From Acidobacteriota bacterium (GTDB lineage: Bacteria > Acidobacteriota > Aminicenantia > Aminicenantales > Saccharicenantaceae): a stretch of 64,000 nucleotides of DNA. Made by a program: the position numbers and the translations under genes. This document shows positions 27,298 through 35,050 of the stretch, one piece after another. The notes beneath the pieces were generated by a model, which was not told the DNA's origin, ran no database searches, and saw only the letters and a program-made list of their open reading frames with translations. The DNA lies in assembly GCA_039683095.1 (NCBI GenBank), contig JBDKSB010000005.1, positions 20,778 through 84,777 on the forward strand, read 5' to 3'. Within the stretch, counting starts at the first letter, position 1. Every line of letters begins with the position of its first letter.

Positions 27298-27921
27298 ATG
27301 AGAAGATGGGTTTTCGTCTGCCTTGTCGCGGCCTTCTTAGGCACTTTCGTCCCCCAGAGCTTCGGCGCCGGGGTCGGCTTCAAGCTCGGGTTCTCCCTAT
27401 CGAGACTCACCCAGACGGAGCCCGATTCTCCAGCCCTCGATTGGAACGGCATCCCCTTTGCCTCCGTCGGCCTGGCTTTCGAGCGCCGTTGGGGACATCT
27501 CTCGATCCAGCCCGAGGCTCTCTTCGTGCGCATGGGCGGCAAGTACGTCATCGACCCCGCCAACAGTCTCGAGAACCGGTTCGACTATATCCAGGTCCCC
27601 GCGCTTGTAAAATTCAGCGCCCTTCCCCGGGGGCACGTGGATCCGTTCGTCTGCGGCGGCGGCTACGGCTCTTTCCTGGTCAAGGCCCGGGGGGTCCTCG
27701 AGGTCGGCGGCGAGAAGACGAAGGCGGACGTGATCGACAATTACAGGCGGTTCGATTACGGCCTCGTCGCCGGCGCCGGGCTGACCTTCCGCTACCCGGG
27801 GCTGGCCGTCGCGCTTGAAGCCCGCTACTGCCATGGCTTGGCCAACATCATCAGGGACCCGGCCCCGGGAGACTCACTGAAGAACCGGACCCTGATGGCT
27901 CTCGTCACCATCGTCTACTGA
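27298..27921 (+). CDS. small outer-membrane beta-barrel protein, copy 2
   Basis: Protein of 207 residues with GAGGAGG before ATG and a signal peptide ending in FGAG. It aligns across its length with the barrel gene at 26382 (GVGFKLGFSLSR, YIQVPALVKF, YGSFLVKARGV, YGLVAGAGL, YCHGLANIIRDP), so the pair arose by duplication. A possible -10 (TAAAAT, 27259-27264) lies upstream, giving it a promoter of its own after the terminator of copy 1. The C-terminus ends LVTIVY, an aromatic last residue as in barrel insertion signals. No specific function is known. Confidence 0.78.
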   Translation: MRRWVFVCLVAAFLGTFVPQSFGAGVGFKLGFSLSRLTQTEPDSPALDWNGIPFASVGLAFERRWGHLSIQPEALFVRMGGKYVIDPANSLENRFDYIQVPALVKFSALPRGHVDPFVCGGGYGSFLVKARGVLEVGGEKTKADVIDNYRRFDYGLVAGAGLTFRYPGLAVALEARYCHGLANIIRDPAPGDSLKNRTLMALVTIVY

Positions 27922-27978
27922 ACCCTTTACCCGGCCCGCCGCTTGGACTATCCTGTCGTCGGATCGCCGGAGGTCAAC

Positions 27979-29133
27979 ATGTCAACGATCAAGATCGGCC
28001 TTGTCGGGACGGGATATATCGGGCTCGTCCATCTTGAGATGCTGCGGCGCCTCGGCGGCGTCGAGGTCGTCGCGGTCGCCGACGCGAACAGAGACCTGGC
28101 GCGGGCGGCGGCGGAGAAGTTCTCGATCGCCAAGGTCTACGGCGGCGCCGACGAGCTGATCGCCGATCCGGCGGTCGAGGTCGTCCACGACTGCGCCCCG
28201 AACAACGTCCACTTCGACATCAACGCCAAGGCCATCCGGGCCGGCAAGGAGGTCCTGTCGGAGAAGCCGCTGGCCCTCGACGCGCGGGAATCCGGCCGGC
28301 TCCTGGAGCTGGCGCAGGCGCACGGCGCCCTGACCGGGATCGACTTCTGCTACCGGTATTATCCCGTCGTCCAGGAGGCGGCGGCCAGGGTCAGGCGCGG
28401 GGACCTGGGCGAGGTGCGGGCCTTCACCGGCCACTTCCTCCAGGATTGGCTCTTCTTCGAGACGGACTACACCTGGCGCCTCGACCCCGAGGTGGCGGGG
28501 AAGGCCAACGTCGTCGCCGACCTCGGCAGCCACTGGTTCGACCTCGTCCAGTTCATCACCGGGCAGAGGATAGTTGAGGTCATGGCCGAGCTCCACACCT
28601 GCCTGCCGAAGAGGCGCCGGCCCAAGGGCGGGGTCCTGTCGTTCGGGGCGGGCGCGGCCGGGGGATCCGAGGAGGTGGCCATCACGCTCGACGACTACGC
28701 CTCGGTCTTCCTCAGGCTGGCCAACGGGGCCCGGGGGAACTTCACGACCTGCCAGGCCGCCGCCGGCCGCAAGGTCGATCTCGAGATCCAGGTCTTCGGA
28801 TCGAAGGAATCCTGCGCCTGGAGCCATGTCCACCCCAACGCGCTCTGGATCGGCCATCGGGAGAAGGCCAACGAGATCTTCTACGAATCCGCGCAGATGC
28901 AGGCCGAGGAGACGCGCCGTTACGCCCTCCTGCCGACGGGCCATCCCATCGGCTACCACGACGCGGTCTTCAACCTCTTCCGGGATTATTACGAGGCGCT
29001 GGCGGCCAAGCGCGAAGGGAAGGCGTACAAGGCGACCTTCCCCGATTTCCGGACGGGCCACGAGATGATGCGCGTCATCGACGCCACGGTCTCATCGAGC
29101 CAGGCCGGGCGCTGGGCCCGGGTCAAGGAGTAG
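27979..29133 (+). CDS. Gfo/Idh/MocA-family NAD(P)-dependent oxidoreductase
   Basis: Protein of 384 residues from ATG 27979 (CCGGAGG upstream). The N-terminal Rossmann domain shows GLVGTGYIGLVHLEML, then the family motif SEKPLALDARES near residue 95 with the conserved Glu-Lys-Pro. The C-terminal alpha/beta domain contains GSHWFDLVQFI, the His-containing active-site region. It should oxidise or reduce a sugar, inositol or related alcohol using NAD(P). The gene has no partner in the same direction, so the substrate is open. No signal peptide, hence cytosolic. Confidence 0.9.
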   Translation: MSTIKIGLVGTGYIGLVHLEMLRRLGGVEVVAVADANRDLARAAAEKFSIAKVYGGADELIADPAVEVVHDCAPNNVHFDINAKAIRAGKEVLSEKPLALDARESGRLLELAQAHGALTGIDFCYRYYPVVQEAAARVRRGDLGEVRAFTGHFLQDWLFFETDYTWRLDPEVAGKANVVADLGSHWFDLVQFITGQRIVEVMAELHTCLPKRRRPKGGVLSFGAGAAGGSEEVAITLDDYASVFLRLANGARGNFTTCQAAAGRKVDLEIQVFGSKESCAWSHVHPNALWIGHREKANEIFYESAQMQAEETRRYALLPTGHPIGYHDAVFNLFRDYYEALAAKREGKAYKATFPDFRTGHEMMRVIDATVSSSQAGRWARVKE

Positions 29134-29148
29134 AGCCGGGGGCTCCGG

Positions 29149-29577
29149 TCATTCCTGGGGCTTGGCCGGGGCGGGGGCCTTCTCGGCCTTGGGCTCTTCG
29201 GGCTTTTTCTTGGGGGCCTTGCCTTCGCCCTTGCCCTCGCCCTTGGCGCTTTCGGCTTTCGGCTTCTTGGCCTTGCCCTCCGCCGGAGCGGCCTTGGGCT
29301 TGGCGGCCTTGCCGCCCTCTTCCTTTTCCTTCTTCGGGGCGGCGGCCCTCTCGGCCTTGGTACGGGCCATCTCTTCCGTTCTCTTGTCGATCTCGGCGAT
29401 CCGGGCCAGCCGCTTTTTGAGGGCCTTGATCTCGGCCTTCAGGTTCTTGGCGATGGGATCCCGGTCGATCTTGGGAGCGTTGATGCCTTTGCCGGCCAGA
29501 AGAGCCAGCCGGTCCTTCAGTCTCTGTTCGAACGCCGCCTTCTGGCGGGTGACGATCTCTTTCCTCTTGTTGCCCAT
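29149..29577 (-). CDS. Lys/Ala/Pro-rich basic protein with H1-like tail
   Basis: Protein of 142 residues, ATG 29577 with GGAGGATACA upstream. The first 75 residues are charged helix (RQKAAFEQRLKDRLALLAGK; KNLKAEIKALKKRLARI), likely a coiled coil. The rest is a low-complexity KPKAAPAEGKAKK type tail of Lys, Ala, Pro and Glu. Such tails occur in histone H1-like and AlgP-like bacterial proteins that bind DNA or RNA. That role is by composition only; a ribosome-associated protein would look similar. Confidence 0.6.
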   Translation of the reverse strand: MGNKRKEIVTRQKAAFEQRLKDRLALLAGKGINAPKIDRDPIAKNLKAEIKALKKRLARIAEIDKRTEEMARTKAERAAAPKKEKEEGGKAAKPKAAPAEGKAKKPKAESAKGEGKGEGKAPKKKPEEPKAEKAPAPAKPQE

Positions 29578-29806
29578 TGTATCCTCCGTGAAGAACTCTT
29601 CGGGGCCGATCGGACGGTTCACGCGCCGGCGGCCGACGCTCCTTTATAGCAGGATTCCGGCCAAAAAGCCATCGGCGGCCGCGCCGGAAAAGAACGGAAT
29701 GGATTTCATCTCGACGGCCTTCGAGCGACTAAAGTAAAGTCTTTGGAGACATTAGCTATGGCCCTTCGGGGATATGTCTTACCACGCGAGATGCATCTTT
29801 CGGCAT

Positions 29807-29861
29807 TTGACAACGGACAGAGCTATCGAATAAAGTGTCACCCGATTCTCATTCGAGAATC
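29807..29861 (+). promoter_or_regulatory. promoter with adjacent 7-bp dyad upstream of the large barrel gene
   Basis: TTGACA (29807-29812) and a weak -10 AATAAA (29829-29834) are 16 bases apart. Immediately downstream is the perfect dyad GATTCTCATTCGAGAATC (29844-29861), placed where a repressor would block the transcript. The stretch 29578-29895 is otherwise AT-richer and has no gene. Confidence 0.5.
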
Positions 29862-29895
29862 ATAATTTATCAACATATTTTAAGGAGTCATTCAT

Positions 29896-30879
29896 ATGAA
29901 AAGGATCTTCGGGATCGCGTGTATCTTGGCCCTGATCCTGAGCCTGCCCGCCGCGGCCGCGGCTCAGGGAACTAAATTCACCATCGATCTCTCCGGGGCC
30001 TTCCTGACCCGTGCGGCGGGATCGTCCATCCCCCTGGTTTCGTCGGATTACAATAATCCGGGGACCGGCGACATCTTCACGTCAGACAGCGTCGCCCTCG
30101 ACGCCTGGAAAGCGGGCGGCGACCTCAGGCTGGGATATGCCTGGGGCAAGCTCGGAGTGGAGGTCCGGGGCTTCCTGCTGGCCAAACCGAGCGCATCCTC
30201 CGTCTACGCCAATAATAGCGGGGACTGGATGGACATCGCCGTCGAATTCAAATCGGCCGACAGCTATGGCCTGCCTGACGGATCCGTTTTGACGGCGGCG
30301 GCTCAGGACGACAAGCCGCTCATGGGTCTCGAGGCCAATGCGACCTACGCCCTGACGCCCAAGATCCAGCTGTACGGCGGCTTCCGCTATTTCCAGCTCA
30401 ACCAATCCTACGCTCTGCTCGGCCAGTTCAGTTCCGACGTAAATGATTACGAGATCGACGGCTGGAACGTGAAGAACAAGATGTTCGGCGGCCAGGTCGG
30501 CGCGCGCGTCGATATCCTGCGCCCGGCCGAGGGGACGGAGCAGGGCTTCACGGCCCAGGGCCACGGCGCCTTCATCCTTCTCAGCAACAAGGCCGATGTC
30601 GTTTTCCAATCGTATTATGGCGGCGAGCCAAATTGGGCCGCGGCGACCGGCTCGGCCAGCAAGATCGCGCCCGGCGTCGACGCGGGCTTTCAGTTCGGCT
30701 ACCGCCTCAATCGCCTGATCGAGTTCCACGTCGGCTACGATCTGCTTTGGCTGAGCGGCGTGGGCGAGGCGGTCCGTCAGACTGACTCGATGGACGATTA
30801 TTCCGACACGACCGCCGATCCCCAGTTCAAGAGCTTCGCCGTCCACGGCGCGAAGGCCGGCGTGACCGTCCGGTTCTGA
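29896..30879 (+). CDS. outer-membrane beta-barrel, Lpg1974-like porin-type protein
   Basis: Protein of 327 residues, AAGGAG before ATG, signal peptide ending in AAAQG. The mature protein alternates aromatic and polar residues in strand-like units (DLRLGYAWGKLGVEVRGFLLA; YGGFRYFQLNQSYALL; VGARVDILRP) and ends in AKAGVTVRF with a terminal Phe, the usual barrel-assembly signal. Size suggests 12 to 16 strands. It resembles the Lpg1974-type major outer-membrane protein group. Codons are slightly less GC-biased than neighbours. It has its own promoter and terminator, so it is a single-gene unit probably under an operator. Confidence 0.78.
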   Translation: MKRIFGIACILALILSLPAAAAAQGTKFTIDLSGAFLTRAAGSSIPLVSSDYNNPGTGDIFTSDSVALDAWKAGGDLRLGYAWGKLGVEVRGFLLAKPSASSVYANNSGDWMDIAVEFKSADSYGLPDGSVLTAAAQDDKPLMGLEANATYALTPKIQLYGGFRYFQLNQSYALLGQFSSDVNDYEIDGWNVKNKMFGGQVGARVDILRPAEGTEQGFTAQGHGAFILLSNKADVVFQSYYGGEPNWAAATGSASKIAPGVDAGFQFGYRLNRLIEFHVGYDLLWLSGVGEAVRQTDSMDDYSDTTADPQFKSFAVHGAKAGVTVRF

Positions 30880-30954
30880 CGTCCAGGGGCGCGCGCCGTC
30901 GGGATCATCCGGACGGATGAGATCCGGCGCGCAAATAGGGATCGATCCTTCGAG

Positions 30955-30996
30955 CCGGGAGGATCGGGGCTTCGGCTTCGGTCCTCCCGGGCTTTT
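30955..30996 (+). terminator. rho-independent terminator
   Basis: CCGGGAGGA (30955-30963) pairs with TCCTCCCGG (30982-30990), followed by GC and TTTT. It lies about 75 bases after the barrel gene stop. Confidence 0.8.
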
Positions 30997-31046
30997 CCCC
31001 TCCGCCTCCCCTGCTTATACCCAAGCGCAGGCCCGGGTCTTAGCCG

Positions 31047-31595
31047 CTATTCCCGCGGGTCTCCGGCTTCCGTTCGGATGAGCCTGCGCCGGAGACGGTA
31101 ATACGGCCCGATGATGAAGATGATCATGATGACCAGCGTCGGAAGATAAAGCCGGTTGACCCCGGCGCCGATCCGATGGGCCAGAAGGATCAGGCTCGTC
31201 TGGAGATGGATGAAGATCAGGTTGAAGAAGATCAGGGCCAGATAGGCCACTTCTTTCTTCAGAGCGAGCAGACGCGCGGCCTTTTCCGGGTCCGAAGGCC
31301 GGCCTTCCCTTTCGGGCTTGGGTTCCTTGATGAAAAAGATCCTGGCCAAGGTCAAAAGGACAACGAAGAAGACCGCCTGGGAAACGGGATATATGAAAAA
31401 AGCCAGGGACTTCCCGGCCCAGGCCTGACCGCCCTTCCAGAGGCAAAGCCACGACGGGATCTCCCGGGGGAGTCGGCCATAGGCCATGACCGATACGACC
31501 CAGACGACGGCAAGAAGGAGCAGGTTGGCGACGAACAGGAATCCTGTTGCCAGGGATCTCTGCCGGGGGCCCCTGATCCGCGGGAGACGATCCAT
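31047..31595 (-). CDS. four-helix membrane protein, DUF1648-like
   Basis: About 182 residues from ATG 31595. Four hydrophobic helices are visible: FLFVANLLLLAVVWVVSVMAYG, FFIYPVSQAVFFVVLLTLA, VAYLALIFFNLIFIHLQTSLILL and LYLPTLVIMIIFIIGPYY. The loop after helix 1, LPREIPSWLCLWKGG, resembles the DUF1648 loop. A perfect TATAAT sits only 8 bases before the ATG, so its transcript may also be nearly leaderless, though no -35 is clear. Function unknown; likely inner membrane. Confidence 0.6.
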   Translation of the reverse strand: MDRLPRIRGPRQRSLATGFLFVANLLLLAVVWVVSVMAYGRLPREIPSWLCLWKGGQAWAGKSLAFFIYPVSQAVFFVVLLTLARIFFIKEPKPEREGRPSDPEKAARLLALKKEVAYLALIFFNLIFIHLQTSLILLAHRIGAGVNRLYLPTLVIMIIFIIGPYYRLRRRLIRTEAGDPRE

Positions 31596-31670
31596 ACCTT
31601 CAATTATAGGCTCATTGTCTTGACAATTTCGCCCCGGGGCGTACCTATGATGTTTGGAGGGGGAAGAGCC

Positions 31671-32198
31671 ATGAAGCGGAACATCGGCGGATTTGCGGCG
31701 GCCGTCCTGCCTTCCCTGATGCTTGTCCTTCCCGGGAGCCTTTCCGCCAGGGAAAGGCGCGGGGCCGCCATCGTCATCACTTTTAAGGACGGACAGTCCG
31801 TCTCCGGAGAATTGAAAGCCGTCAAGCCGGATTCGCTGCTGCTTTTTGTCGGGAAGGACGAGACCGTGGACCTGGCCGGGATCAGAAGCGTCAGGATCGT
31901 CCGGAGATCCAGGGCCCTGCTGGGAGCAGTCTGCGGTTTTGTTGCCGGCGTGGCGGGAACGGTCATCTATGCCTCGGCCCAAAAGGAAGTCGAAGATCCA
32001 TGGACAGGCCTTTGGCAAGGCATCGGAGTGATCGGGGCGGGGGTGGTGTTCATCGGCTCCGGCACAGGCGTGGGGATCGGAGCAGGCCTGCTGGCGGGCA
32101 AGGACAAGACGATCCGACTCGAAGGGAGATCCGAACCGGAGGTCGCCAGGGCCCTGGCCTATCTGCGCCGCAAAGCCCGCATCCGCGATATCAAGTGA
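31671..32198 (+). CDS. exported protein with Gly-rich membrane segment
   Basis: Protein of 175 residues from ATG 31671 with GGAGGGGG upstream. A signal peptide (VLPSLMLVLPGSLSA) is followed by a short beta-rich part (IVITFKDGQSVSGELKAVKPDSLLL) resembling an Sm-like or small barrel fold. Two Gly-rich hydrophobic segments follow (LLGAVCGFVAGVAGTVIYA; IGVIGAGVVFIGSGTGVGIGAGLL) of the kind found in glycine-zipper proteins. The tail is basic. Last chromosomal gene before the integration site. Function unknown. Confidence 0.65.
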   Translation: MKRNIGGFAAAVLPSLMLVLPGSLSARERRGAAIVITFKDGQSVSGELKAVKPDSLLLFVGKDETVDLAGIRSVRIVRRSRALLGAVCGFVAGVAGTVIYASAQKEVEDPWTGLWQGIGVIGAGVVFIGSGTGVGIGAGLLAGKDKTIRLEGRSEPEVARALAYLRRKARIRDIK

Positions 32199-32356
32199 GC
32201 GCGCAAGGGGCTGTCCCGGCGTTCCGCAACGGACCGGATGCCGCGGCGGCGCTGCGCCAAGGTCGGCGGCGGTATTGTATCGAAGGCGATGACCGAGTCA
32301 GCCGCCTGTACAGAATACGGAGCGACGATAACCTGATTAAACGGGGAATAAAGAGA

Positions 32357-32399
32357 GCGCGCCCGGGGTGACTCGAACACCCGACCTGCTGATTCGTAG
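32357..32399 (-). repeat. att copy 1: 3' fragment of tRNA-Arg
   Basis: 43 bases identical at 42238-42280 and 56902-56944. Read on the minus strand it runs from the anticodon loop CTACGAA (anticodon ACG, arginine), through the variable loop and a T arm GGGTG-TTCGAGT-CACCC, to the acceptor strand CGGGCGC. The 5' half of the tRNA does not follow, so this is an attachment-site remnant and not a working gene. It marks the chromosome-island 1 junction. Confidence 0.85.
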
Positions 32400-32483
32400 T
32401 CCGCTCTCGTCTCCCCTGTAAAACGCTGAATATGAGGGGAAGCCGTATCCCTGAGTGACCCGGAGTGACCCCGAAACGCACGC

Positions 32484-32505
32484 CAACACGTCGCAAAAGT
32501 CGACA
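32484..32505. repeat. arm-type repeat, left end of island 1
   Basis: CAACACG, four bases, then AAAAGTCGACA. A near-identical copy (CAACACG, acag, AAAGTCGACA) lies at 42167-42187 at the other end of the island. Just before it, GAGTGACCC occurs twice 10 bases apart (32453 and 32463). Both patterns fit integrase arm-binding sites. Confidence 0.5.
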
Positions 32506-32518
32506 GGGCAGAAAGGCC

Positions 32519-32548
32519 GGGCCGGAGGGGAAGGCGCCCCTCCGGCCC
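32519..32548 (-). terminator. terminator of the island 1 leftward operon
   Basis: A 12-bp perfect stem GGGCCGGAGGGG/CCCCTCCGGCCC with a 6-base loop lies just beyond the last leftward gene; TTTCT follows on the minus strand. The region 32199-32602 otherwise holds only the att site and arm repeats. Confidence 0.75.
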
Positions 32549-32602
32549 TTTGGGCTTCTTCATCTCGCAGAAAATCAGCCGCATCACTCGCGACTGGCCT
32601 TT

Positions 32603-32965
32603 TCAACGCTGGAGGGCGGCCCGGATCTTCTCGCGGACCTCGGGCGTGACCTGGTCGATCGGCTGCTCGTGCCCGTCCATGATGACCATGACGTCGCCGC
32701 TCGCGCGCCGCTCGACGACGAGGCCCGGCTCAACCGTGACTGAGTTCTGAAGGAAGATCCCGAGAAGGTCTGCCAGCGGCGCCGCGGCCGCCGTTCCGAT
32801 CGGCTCGCCCGCCAAGACGTTCCCAATCGCCTGGTCGATCTTCCGTTTATACGCCTGCTCGTTGACGTAGGCGTCGGGTGAGACGAGCTCGTTGCCTGGG
32901 TCGGCCGCGGCGGGCCGCGGGATCAAGGGATTGTCCCGGGGATCGGTCAGGTCGATGCCGCTCAC
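32603..32965 (-). CDS. hypothetical phage-island protein
   Basis: 120 residues from a GTG at 32965 that overlaps the previous stop (GTGA). The centre predicts helices (YKRKIDQAIGNVLAG; APLADLLGIFLQNS) and the end holds a short beta hairpin and a final helix. No known motif. Last gene of the island 1 leftward operon, directly before the terminator. Confidence 0.6.
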   Translation of the reverse strand: MSGIDLTDPRDNPLIPRPAAADPGNELVSPDAYVNEQAYKRKIDQAIGNVLAGEPIGTAAAAPLADLLGIFLQNSVTVEPGLVVERRASGDVMVIMDGHEQPIDQVTPEVREKIRAALQR

Positions 32966-33684
32966 TTCAGCTCCTCGATCGTCATGCCGCTGACCGTCCG
33001 CCGCTGGTCGATCTGATACGTGATCGTCAGCGCGGCCCGGATCCCGCCGTTATAGCGCGCCTTGACGTCGACCTTGCCGCCCGTGCCGGCGATCTCGCTG
33101 ATCGCCTGGGAGAGCTCGGGCAGCCAGGCCTCGAGGATCTGAGGGTCGAAGCGGAGCTCGCGCAGGGCCGCCTCGTCCAGCCCTTCAAGCCAGATGGCGC
33201 CGCCGAGCCCGTCATCGTTCGCACGATGGAGCTTGTCCTTGGCATCTTCGAGCTGCGCCCGGACGAGAGGCCAGCCGCCGGCGAAAACCTCCGCCCCGTC
33301 CGGGCCGTAGCCGATCCCGGCGATCCGGCGCTCCGCCGACTTGACGAATTCCTTGAGGGCTTCGATCCAGCAGAGGGCAGGGGCCTGGAGGAGATAGACG
33401 AGCTCGTTCTCCGCCTTCAGGGCCTCGACGTCCGCCTCGAGCACGGCCCTGGCCTTCTCCCGGACCTGGCGCAGGAGCCCGATGTCGTTCCCTGCCGCGG
33501 CCGCGCGAGCCTTGAGGGCATCGACCTCGGCCCGAAGCCGGCCGGCCTTTTCCTTTGCCTCCGCGGTCTGGTTCTCCCAGCTCTTCCTCTTCGGGGCGAG
33601 CTCGGCCTCGAGGGCAGCCGCCCTTGCCTTGATGGCCGCCTCCTCTTCGCGGAGAAGCTCGAGCGTCGGCTTATTGCTTTTCAT
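32962..33684 (-). CDS. coiled-coil phage-island protein of unknown function
   Basis: 240 residues from ATG 33684, which lies inside the end of the upstream small gene. Residues about 5-110 are heptad-rich helix (EEEAAIKARAAALEAELAPK; RLRAEVDALKARAAAAG), a likely long coiled coil. The C-terminal half is mixed, with LRFDPQILEAWLPELSQAI, and a last beta-rich stretch. It could be a structural or scaffold-type phage protein but nothing identifies it. Confidence 0.6.
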   Translation of the reverse strand: MKSNKPTLELLREEEAAIKARAAALEAELAPKRKSWENQTAEAKEKAGRLRAEVDALKARAAAAGNDIGLLRQVREKARAVLEADVEALKAENELVYLLQAPALCWIEALKEFVKSAERRIAGIGYGPDGAEVFAGGWPLVRAQLEDAKDKLHRANDDGLGGAIWLEGLDEAALRELRFDPQILEAWLPELSQAISEIAGTGGKVDVKARYNGGIRAALTITYQIDQRRTVSGMTIEELK

Positions 33685-33859
33685 TGCTGACCTCGGGCTC
33701 GGCCTTCTCGCCCTTGCGGCGGAACGTGCCGTCGGGCAGCCGCTCGATGTCGGCCGTCGTGATACGGTCGATCCCGCGCGCCCTCTTGCTTTCATGCGGC
33801 CGGCCGTCGTTCGTCGTGATGACATCGGCCCCCGTCACCGGGTTTTTGTAGCGGATCAT
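33671..33859 (-). CDS. small phage-island protein
   Basis: 62 residues starting MIRYKNPVTGADVITTNDG, with AGGAGG upstream of ATG 33859. Charged, no transmembrane segment. It overlaps the following coiled-coil gene by 14 bases, as usual in this compact operon. Similar short proteins sit among phage head genes, but I do not recognise it. Confidence 0.55.
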   Translation of the reverse strand: MIRYKNPVTGADVITTNDGRPHESKRARGIDRITTADIERLPDGTFRRKGEKAEPEVSNEKQ

Positions 33860-33879
33860 AATAACCTCCTGAAAGTGAT

Positions 33880-34380
33880 CTATTCAGACTCGTCGACGTC
33901 TGTTATCTTGACCTTTAGGCCCCCTGTCTCGGGGCCAGCATTGGACTCGTGCTCCGTTTCTGGAAGGAACGCCTCCGTGACCTCGTAGATCAGGCCGCGG
34001 CCGGCCAAGTTCATCTCGAGTGCCCGGATCCGCGCTTCGAACTCGTCCTGTTCCAGGGTCCGAAAACCAAACTCGAGGATCGTCGTGGCGGCCAGTCGGG
34101 CATCGGCTAGATCGTCGGATTTCATGATGGCGATGAGCCGTTCGACGGCCTTCCCGGACGCGGCCCTGAGCTGGCCCGTGGCCTCCGCGAAGATCTCCCG
34201 CCGGCCCGCTTCGAGCCTGGCCTTGAACGCCGGCAGCTGGGCCCAGCGATAGACCGACGACTTTCCGACGGCTAACTTTTTCGCGGCGTCGACGGCCGTG
34301 AGGCCCTGGACAAGGAGCACGACGGCGTCGAGCTGCATCTTGGTCAGAGGCTTTTCCGTTTTGCGCTTACTTTTTCCCAC
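33880..34380 (-). CDS. small-terminase-like HTH protein
   Basis: 166 residues from a GTG at 34380. Near residues 14-55 there is a helix-turn-helix: MQLDAVVLLVQGLTAVDAAKKLAVGKSSVYRWAQLPAFKARL, split here as the LTAVDAAKKLAVGKSSVYRW unit, of the phBC6A51 type seen in phage small terminase subunits. The C-terminal part is helical and acidic. Small terminases recognise the packaging site and recruit the large subunit. No large terminase gene is found in island 1, so it would depend on a partner elsewhere or has another DNA-binding role. Confidence 0.6.
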   Translation of the reverse strand: MGKSKRKTEKPLTKMQLDAVVLLVQGLTAVDAAKKLAVGKSSVYRWAQLPAFKARLEAGRREIFAEATGQLRAASGKAVERLIAIMKSDDLADARLAATTILEFGFRTLEQDEFEARIRALEMNLAGRGLIYEVTEAFLPETEHESNAGPETGGLKVKITDVDESE

Positions 34381-34732
34381 GTCTTCGCTCCAGCTCTGCG
34401 ATCTCCCGACGCAGCCGGTCCCGCGTCTCTTTGAGGGTTTCTGCCGGCCGCGGCTTCGCCTTCGCCTTCCTGGGCTCTTTGGGAAGGGCGGCCACGCGTT
34501 CCCGTAGCCGATAGATGCCCCTCCGGACGAGTTCCAGCATGTTGGTAGTCAAGGCGTTCGGGTTTGGCCGGGGCTCTTCGAACGCGAGCGGGCCCAGGTC
34601 CGGGGCGGACATCCTGGCCAGAAGCTCCATCTCTTCCTCATCCGGCTCGCTGCCGTCCTGCACGATGAACGCCGAAGGAGAGACGACCCGCTTCTTGCCG
34701 GCCAGGGCCGCGAAGAGCTCGCTTGGATCCAT
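34367..34732 (-). CDS. hypothetical charged phage-island protein
   Basis: 121 residues, ATG 34732 overlapping the upstream stop (TGATG). The N-terminal half is acidic (GSEPDEEEMELLARM) and the C-terminal 60 residues are a basic helix (RRGIYRLRERVAALPKEPRK; RDRLRREIAELERRR). The charge split suggests binding to nucleic acid or to another operon protein. Family unknown. It overlaps the start of the HTH gene downstream by 14 bases. Confidence 0.5.
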   Translation of the reverse strand: MDPSELFAALAGKKRVVSPSAFIVQDGSEPDEEEMELLARMSAPDLGPLAFEEPRPNPNALTTNMLELVRRGIYRLRERVAALPKEPRKAKAKPRPAETLKETRDRLRREIAELERRRGKK

Positions 34733-34992
34733 CACGTGGCAGCCTCGCCGATCTCGGCTTCGAGCTCCTGCCGGCGCCGCTCAAGAACTTCGACCTCGGC
34801 GGCCAAGTCCTGGCCTTTGTCGCTCTGAGGTCGGCCCTCCTGGGCCCTCCCAGCCCCATCCTCGGGCCGTCCCGGGCCTTTGGGCGTCTTGACGACGATG
34901 ATCTTAAGGACGGCTTCCTCGCCGTTCATCGGGCCCACGCCATAGCGGGCCTCGAGCCTGGCCAGGCGGCGAGCGTAGCGGCTCTTCAGCAT
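34732..34992 (-). CDS. small charged phage-island protein
   Basis: 86 residues beginning MLKSRYARRLARLEARYG, then a Pro/Gly-rich linker and a C-terminal helix (AAEVEVLERRRQELEAEIGE). The opening resembles the small proteins often found between phage tail genes, but no family is recognised. Coupled by stop/start overlap to the next gene. Confidence 0.5.
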   Translation of the reverse strand: MLKSRYARRLARLEARYGVGPMNGEEAVLKIIVVKTPKGPGRPEDGAGRAQEGRPQSDKGQDLAAEVEVLERRRQELEAEIGEAAT

Positions 34993-35048
34993 GTTCCGTC
35001 ACCTTTCCCGACAGCCTGGCCTTCGATTCGAAGGTAAATGTCGGCCAT
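34986..35048 (-). CDS. possible 20-residue coupled peptide
   Basis: A short frame MADIYLRIEGQAVGKGDGTC has an excellent GGAGG 6 bases before its ATG, and that site overlaps the end of the tape measure gene. Its own stop overlaps the next start. Either a real tiny gene or a coupling device for the next gene. Confidence 0.35.
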   Translation of the reverse strand: MADIYLRIEGQAVGKGDGTC

Positions 35049-35050
35049 CT

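Noticed and set aside
31603..31651. Full divergent promoter pair between 31595 and 31671
   Set aside because: TTGACA and TATGAT on the plus strand are 20 bases apart, too far; only the single TATAAT near 31603 on the minus strand is notable.
32357..32399. Intact tRNA-Arg at the att copies
   Set aside because: No D arm or acceptor 5' strand follows in any copy; only the 3' part from the anticodon loop is present.
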